Source: Extensimonas sp963708545 (lineage in GTDB: Bacteria; Pseudomonadota; Gammaproteobacteria; Burkholderiales; Burkholderiaceae_C). From it: DNA of 64,000 nt. The notes below the pieces were generated by a model that had not been told where the DNA came from, searched no databases, and was given only the letters and a program-made list of their open reading frames with translations. The stretch lies in contig CAVPUD010000060.1 in assembly GCA_963708545.1 (NCBI GenBank), positions 7,271 to 71,270 on the forward strand, written 5' to 3'. Both the position numbers and the translations under genes were made by a program. Positions 59,640 through 64,000 of the stretch are shown here, in pieces (the stretch's first letter is position 1; each line of letters starts with the position of its first letter).

Positions 59640-60527
59640 TCACTCCTCGATAGCCCGAGTCCCTCCGCATTTGGTCTGCGCATAACGGCTGCAACCCCAA
59701 AACGGTTTGCCTGCATTGGCGCCCCGTTGGGCCAAGCGCCGCACCATGGGACTGCCACACAGCGGGCAAACCGGCGCTGCCGCTGCCGCTGCCGCTGGCG
59801 CAGCAGCCACAGCCACAGCCGATGCGCTTGCCGTTTTTTCCTTGTTTGCGACTGCGGGCCGCACGGCATCGATCATCTTCTGCAGCGCAGGGCCATCGAT
59901 CAGTTCAATGTTCCGTCCTTTTGCAAAATTGCGCGCCGGGTCAGTGAAGGTGCCGGAAGTGACCACAAAGCCACCGGCTGCCCCCTGCGCCGCCATCACG
60001 CCATACAACTCACGCACGACCTCGACGGACACCTGGTATGCCTTCCAGCGCTTGCATTGGACGAGGAAAGTTTCGCCGCCCCTGGTCAATTTCAGGTCCA
60101 CACCGCCGTCGGCACCATTTCCGCCCAGCTCGGTCACGGCGTAGCCGCGCAGGCGGAAAGCCTCGCCCACGAGAAGCTCGAAGTCGCGCCAGCTCATGGT
60201 ACGCAGCACCGCACCCGTGGCATCGTTCCCCGCCTTGGCAATCAACCCCTGTCGCTTGCGCCGGCCAAGGGCAGAGGCAGCTGCAGCCGCCAACAGGATG
60301 AATGGAACCAGATATTGCCCGCCCGAGGCCAGCCCTTTGATCACCATCGCGGACAGCATGTCTCCGCCCTTCTGCCCTGCCGAAAGCGTGGTTGGCACTT
60401 CCATCACCGCATACCGGTGCAACACCGCGTAGGCGATGACGGCCAACACCACGCCCACCCACCATGGCAAGGCTGCCGTCAAGTCGAACAAAGCCTCGCC
60501 CAAACCGCTGTTCTTTCTTCTCGCCAT
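59640..60527 (-). CDS. Membrane-anchored Mrr-type restriction endonuclease with zinc ribbon
   Basis: A 295-residue protein with three parts. Two membrane helices lie at about residues 21-40 and 72-88. A PD-(D/E)xK nuclease domain of the Mrr_cat type follows: MSWRDFELLVGEAFRLRGY, Asp144 in GGVDLKL, and QCK (157-159). The C-terminal topoisomerase-type zinc ribbon has CPLCGSPMVRRLAQRG and FWGCSRYAQTKCGG, separated from the nuclease by an Ala-rich linker. Mrr-like enzymes cut modified or foreign DNA, but the membrane anchor is unusual for restriction. AAGGAG precedes ATG 60527. It is convergent with murU. Confidence 0.85.
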   Translation of the reverse strand: MARRKNSGLGEALFDLTAALPWWVGVVLAVIAYAVLHRYAVMEVPTTLSAGQKGGDMLSAMVIKGLASGGQYLVPFILLAAAAASALGRRKRQGLIAKAGNDATGAVLRTMSWRDFELLVGEAFRLRGYAVTELGGNGADGGVDLKLTRGGETFLVQCKRWKAYQVSVEVVRELYGVMAAQGAAGGFVVTSGTFTDPARNFAKGRNIELIDGPALQKMIDAVRPAVANKEKTASASAVAVAAAPAAAAAAAPVCPLCGSPMVRRLAQRGANAGKPFWGCSRYAQTKCGGTRAIEE

Positions 60528-60704
60528 GTGCCTCTCCTTGCTGATCGTTTGATTTTTTCCACCTGCCGATAGGGCCGTCCGCCGGCAAACCACTGTATTT
60601 CCGCTGCGCGGCAATGCGGCAGGCAGCGCCGCCGTATCCCAGCGCTCCGATATGCTCCCAGGCCACCGATTACATTGTGCTGCCGCAAAGCAAACCACCC
60701 CTCC

Positions 60705-61022
60705 ATGAACTTCGCCACCCGCCTCCAGCAGCTCCCCGCCATCGCCCACCTCGCCGCCCTGCAATTGCTCGACGCGCAAGGCCAGGTTGTGGCCACGATA
60801 GAAAACAAACCCGGCCAGGCCGACTCGCTGGCCGTGTACCACGCCCTGGCGCAAAAATACGGCGGCGCCATCACGCCCGCTGCGGCGGCCGAGGGCTTGC
60901 AGTGGTATGGCGAGCACCTGGCCGACGCCCAGGCCCACCCCGGCAAGCACCCCAACATAGACCGCCTGCTCGCCTGGGCCGCAGGCGGCGCGAGTTATGG
61001 GGTCAGGCTGGTGACAGGCTAG
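60705..61022 (+). CDS. Small conserved protein, probably DUF2322 family
   Basis: A 105-residue soluble protein: MNFATRLQQLPAIAHLAALQLLDAQGQVVATIENKPGQ, then YHALAQKYGGAITPAAAAEGL and AHPGKHPNIDRLLAW. The pattern fits the DUF2322 family as I recall it; no function is known. It lies between the nuclease gene and a toxin-antitoxin pair. Confidence 0.65.
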   Translation: MNFATRLQQLPAIAHLAALQLLDAQGQVVATIENKPGQADSLAVYHALAQKYGGAITPAAAAEGLQWYGEHLADAQAHPGKHPNIDRLLAWAAGGASYGVRLVTG

Positions 61023-61047
61023 GTGGGCCAAAACGCAAAATGATTTA

Positions 61048-61062
61048 TCGCACTTAGTGCGA
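61048..61062 (+). promoter_or_regulatory. Inverted-repeat operator of the higBA-like operon
   Basis: TCGCAC-TTA-GTGCGA is a perfect 6-bp dyad ending 8 bp before the toxin ATG (61071). It is the likely site for autorepression by the helix-turn-helix antitoxin. ACAATAGGA just after it serves as a short ribosome-binding region. Confidence 0.6.
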
Positions 61063-61070
61063 CAATAGGA

Positions 61071-61454
61071 ATGCGGATATTCAAGACCAAAACTTTTGCG
61101 CGCTGGGCTGCCAAGGCAGATGTCAGCGATGGAGCGCTCTTGGGTGCCGTGGTACAGATGGAAAGTGGTCTGATCGATGCAGACCTCGGCGCCAACCTGG
61201 TCAAGCAGCGGGTCGCGCTGCCAGGGCGCGGCAAAAGCAGCAGCGCGCGCACCATTGTTGCCACGAAATTTGTCGGCACGCTGTTCTTCTTGTATGGCTT
61301 CGAAAAGAATGAGCGTGACAACATCAGCGACAAAGAGCTGCAGTTGTTCAAACTGCTTGCCGAGGCGCTGCTCGGGCTGGATGCAACAGCCTTGGACAGC
61401 GCGCTCGCACGCGGAGAATTGAAGGAGTTGGGCCATGCGCAAACGCATGATTGA
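61071..61454 (+). CDS. RelE/HigB-like toxin (type II toxin-antitoxin)
   Basis: A 127-residue toxin of the RelE-like HigB subgroup: MRIFKTKTFARWAAKADVSDGAL, LVKQRVALPGRGKSSSARTIVA and FFLYGFEKNERDNISDKELQ. The GRGKSSSARTI and FLYGFEKNERDNI motifs are typical of this family (DUF1044/HigB-2). It precedes its antitoxin, the reversed gene order typical of higBA, and overlaps it by 20 bp. Confidence 0.87.
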   Translation: MRIFKTKTFARWAAKADVSDGALLGAVVQMESGLIDADLGANLVKQRVALPGRGKSSSARTIVATKFVGTLFFLYGFEKNERDNISDKELQLFKLLAEALLGLDATALDSALARGELKELGHAQTHD

Positions 61455-61737
61455 CGAGTTGCACACCACGATGCGCGGCCTGCATACGGCGGGCGCCATC
61501 GACAAACAAACCTTGCGCGATTTCGAACTGCGCGCGCTGCCGCCGCCCTCGTACACGGCCGAGGCCATACGTGCGCTGCGCGAGCGCCTGCACGTGAGTC
61601 AGGGTGTTTTTGCCGCGTACCTCAACGCCAGCGTTTCCACCGTGCAGAAGTGGGAAAACGGCGAGAAGAAACCCAGCGGCGCGGCATTGCGCCTGCTGTC
61701 GCTGATTGACCGCAAGGGGCTGGAAGTGCTGGCCTGA
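61435..61737 (+). CDS. HigA-like helix-turn-helix antitoxin
   Basis: A 100-residue protein with a Cro/C1-type helix-turn-helix in the C-terminal half (IRALRERLHVSQGVFAAYLNASVSTVQKWENGEKKPSG). The N-terminal part (TTMRGLHTAGAIDKQTLRDFELRALPP) is typical of antitoxins paired with DUF1044 toxins. It presumably binds the operator at 61048-61062. It ends 67 bp before the restriction-modification gene, whose expression it might also influence. Confidence 0.85.
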   Translation: MRKRMIDELHTTMRGLHTAGAIDKQTLRDFELRALPPPSYTAEAIRALRERLHVSQGVFAAYLNASVSTVQKWENGEKKPSGAALRLLSLIDRKGLEVLA

Positions 61738-61804
61738 GAACAAGTTCTGAACGCCCCCGCCCCGCCCGCACACACACACCGCCCCCGCCAACCCGCCCCG
61801 CCCC

Positions 61805-64000
61805 ATGAGCCAGCTCCTCATCCACGACTACCTTGCGCAGCTCGACCTCATCAAGAAAGTCAGCGGCAGCCAGCGCGAAACCATCGTGCGCGAGGCGTTC
61901 AAAGACCTGCTCAAAAACTGGGGCCGCCAGCTCGGGCTGGTGTTTCTGGCCGAATACCCACTCAAGACGGCCACCAAGGCGCACATCAGCGTCGATGGCG
62001 CGTTGCTGCACGAGCTGCGCATGCCGCTGGGCTACTGGGAAGCCAAGGACGCGCAGGACGACCTCGACGCCGAAATCGCCAAGAAATTCAAAAAGGGCTA
62101 CCCGCAGGACAACATCGTCTTCAGCGACGACGCCACCGTGGTGCTCTGGCAGCACCGGCAGGAGGTGCTGCGCTGCGCCGTCGAAGACACCGCCGCGCTG
62201 GAGCGGCTGCTCAAGCTCTTTTTTGGCTATGAGCGGCCCGAGATCGCCGACTTTCGCGCCGCCGTCGAGCAGTTCAAGGCCGACCTGCCCGCCGTGCTCG
62301 CCGCGCTGCGCAGCATGATCGAGACGCAGGAAGCCACCAACCCCGCGTTTGCCGCCGCCGCCACGCGCTTTCTGGCGCACGCGCAAGAGGCCATCAACCC
62401 CGCGCTCGGCCCGGCCGACGTGCGCGAGATGCTCATCCAGCACATCCTGACCGAAGAAATCTTCGCCAAGGTGTTCGACGACAGCGACTTTCACCGCCAC
62501 AACAACGTCGCACGCGAGCTGTACGCGCTCGAAGGCGTGTTCTTCACCGGCGCGCTCAAAAGGCAAACCCTCAAAGGGCTCGAGCCCTACTACGCCGCCA
62601 TCCGCGCCGCCGCCGCGCAGATCGGCAGCCACGGCGAAAAGCAGGCCTTTCTCAAGGTCATCTACGAAAACTTCTACAAGGTTTACAACACCAAGGCCGC
62701 CGACCGCCTGGGCGTGGTCTATACGCCCAATGAAATCGTGCGCTTCATGATCGACGGTGCCGACTGGCTGTGCGAGCAGCACTTCGGCAAAAACCTGATC
62801 GACCGCGAGGTGGACATCCTCGACCCCGCCACTGGCACTGGCACCTACATCTGCGAGCTGCTCGAGCACTTTCGTGGCCAGCCAAAGAAGCTCGCGCACA
62901 AATACCGCGAGGAGCTGCACGCCAACGAGGTCGCCATCCTGCCCTACTACGTGGCCAACCTGAACATCGAGGCGACGTATGCCGCCATCACCGGGGAATA
63001 CGCCGAATTTCCCAACCTGTGCTTCGTGGACACGCTGGACAACGTGGGCCTGCACACCGCCGCGCGCGGTGCCACGGCCGAGCTGTTCGGCAGCGTGAGC
63101 GAAGAAAACGTTGCCCGCATCCGGCGCCAGAACGCGCGGCGCATCAGCGTCGTCATCGGCAACCCGCCCTACAACGCCAACCAGCAAAACGAGAACGACA
63201 ACAACAAAAACCGCACCTACCCGCAGATCGACGCGCGCATCAAGCAGACCTACATTGCCGCCAGTACCGCGCAAAAGACCAAGCTCTACGACATGTACGC
63301 GCGCTTTTTCCGCTGGGCCAGCGACCGCCTGGCCGACAACGGCGTGCTCAGCTTCGTGAGCAACCGCAGCTTTCTGGACGCGCGCACCTTCGACGGCTTT
63401 CGCAAGACCGTGGTGCAGGAGTTTGCGGAAATTTGGGTGGTGGACCTGGGCGGCGACGTGCGCGCCAACCCTAAGCTCAGCGGCACGCGGCACAACGTGT
63501 TCGGCATCCAGACCGGCGTGGCCATCAGCTTCATGGTCAAGCGGGCCGGCAACACCAAGGACAAACGGCCCGCGCGCGTGTTCTACGTCCGCCGCCCCGA
63601 GATGGAAACCGCCGAGGAAAAGCTCAGCTTCCTTGCCACGCACCCCATGCGCCGCCTGCAGTTCGATGAAGTGCAGCCCGACAAGGCCGGCAACTGGTTG
63701 AGCCTGACGCACAACGACTTCGACACCCTGCTGCCGCTGGCGAGCAAGGAGACCAAGGCGGCGAAGACCAACCGCGACGTGAGAGCGATTTTTCGCAAGT
63801 TCTCGCTGGGCGTGGTGACGGCGCGCGATGAATGGGTGTACGGCTTTGACAAAGCCGACGTCGCAACAAAAGTGGGTTTTCTGATTGATCAATACAACGC
63901 TGAACGAGCGCGGTTGAAAGGCAATCAAAAAAACCGCGCAGGCTTGGAAGACCGCCTTGAATACCTCATCAAGTGGTCGCGTGCAGTCAAAAACGATTTA
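61805..64000 (+). CDS. Single-chain (type ISP/IIG-like) restriction-modification enzyme, 5' part
   Basis: The first 732 codons of a large N6-adenine methyltransferase-nuclease fusion; it continues beyond the window. The N-terminal domain has a PD-(D/E)xK-type site GYWEAKDAQDDLD (Glu79-Ala-Lys81). A helical region follows, then methyltransferase motif I DPATGTGTYICELLEHF (from Asp340) and motif IV NPPYNANQ (453-456). The later RMYDMYARFFRWASDRL-like and VVDLGGDVRANPKLSGTRHNVFGIQ stretches recall type ISP enzymes. No P-loop helicase motif is visible between nuclease and methylase. The start lacks a ribosome-binding site: the 60 bases before ATG are C-rich with CA repeats. Confidence 0.85.
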   Translation, partial: MSQLLIHDYLAQLDLIKKVSGSQRETIVREAFKDLLKNWGRQLGLVFLAEYPLKTATKAHISVDGALLHELRMPLGYWEAKDAQDDLDAEIAKKFKKGYPQDNIVFSDDATVVLWQHRQEVLRCAVEDTAALERLLKLFFGYERPEIADFRAAVEQFKADLPAVLAALRSMIETQEATNPAFAAAATRFLAHAQEAINPALGPADVREMLIQHILTEEIFAKVFDDSDFHRHNNVARELYALEGVFFTGALKRQTLKGLEPYYAAIRAAAAQIGSHGEKQAFLKVIYENFYKVYNTKAADRLGVVYTPNEIVRFMIDGADWLCEQHFGKNLIDREVDILDPATGTGTYICELLEHFRGQPKKLAHKYREELHANEVAILPYYVANLNIEATYAAITGEYAEFPNLCFVDTLDNVGLHTAARGATAELFGSVSEENVARIRRQNARRISVVIGNPPYNANQQNENDNNKNRTYPQIDARIKQTYIAASTAQKTKLYDMYARFFRWASDRLADNGVLSFVSNRSFLDARTFDGFRKTVVQEFAEIWVVDLGGDVRANPKLSGTRHNVFGIQTGVAISFMVKRAGNTKDKRPARVFYVRRPEMETAEEKLSFLATHPMRRLQFDEVQPDKAGNWLSLTHNDFDTLLPLASKETKAAKTNRDVRAIFRKFSLGVVTARDEWVYGFDKADVATKVGFLIDQYNAERARLKGNQKNRAGLEDRLEYLIKWSRAVKNDL

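Noticed and set aside
61622..63928. 768-codon minus-strand frame opposite the restriction-modification gene
   Set aside because: The plus strand carries DPATGTG and NPPY methylase motifs; the reverse is Val/Gly/Ala-rich shadow.

Overview
The window is 64 kb of high-GC bacterial chromosome. The gene content, the neighbourhoods (mreBCD-mrdA; gatCAB; accBC-prmA; pilSR-ampD; tkt-gap) and the protein sequences fit a betaproteobacterium of the order Burkholderiales, most likely family Comamonadaceae. The genus cannot be fixed from sequence reading alone. No rRNA, tRNA or CRISPR array was seen.

Layout. 1-3.2 kb: start of an ammonium transporter gene with a likely sigma-54 promoter, a TSUP permease, then insertion debris (a 237-bp inverted-repeat element, an IS30-type transposase relic, an ABC-permease relic) and an EamA transporter. 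3.2-8 kb: cell-shape operon mreB / mreC-mreD-mrdA on the minus strand. 8-11.4 kb: gatCAB, the tRNA-dependent amidotransferase. 11.4-18 kb: a DUF4124 protein, pyrE, xth, a GspE/PilB-type ATPase, a metallo-beta-lactamase-fold hydrolase and mpl (peptidoglycan recycling). 18-24.7 kb: a conserved hypothetical, a TlpA-like thioredoxin, accB, a remarkable triple tandem repeat that copies the start of accC, accC itself, prmA, a DUF3426 protein and a PfkB kinase. 24.7-29.8 kb: a Lys/Ala/Pro repeat protein and the class Ia ribonucleotide reductase nrdA-nrdB with tandem NrdR boxes. 29.8-34.9 kb: ampD, pilR, pilS, a small PP0621-type protein and a CcsA/HemX-like membrane protein. 35-42.4 kb: ffh, a LysE exporter, ilvE, a zinc-finger protein, and a surface-glycan group (O-antigen ligase-like, GT4 and Caps_synth-like transferases). 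42.5-57.1 kb: metabolic and housekeeping genes (nitronate monooxygenase, SDR, enoyl-CoA hydratase, M61 peptidase, a frameshifted dsbC, UbiH-like monooxygenase, ychF, ssb, miaB, hpf, gap, tkt). 57.3-64 kb: an accessory block with three toxin-antitoxin pairs, murU, a membrane-anchored Mrr-type nuclease and a single-chain restriction-modification enzyme that runs off the window end.

The most unusual features are small DNA elements. Four copies of a 237-bp (one 150-bp) non-autonomous element with 18-bp terminal inverted repeats lie at gene borders, two with perfect 5-bp target duplications. One rewrote the end of the EamA gene. Another appears to have split a translationally coupled ATGA stop/start and regenerated both codons through its target duplication. 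A second, shorter dispersed repeat (about 55-75 bp, five copies) supplies the stop codon of mpl and an in-frame peptide of MurU. Between accB and accC, a 108-bp unit repeated three times carries a decoy accC start, two hairpins, a stop and a ribosome-binding site, so accC is preceded by three chained mini-ORFs.
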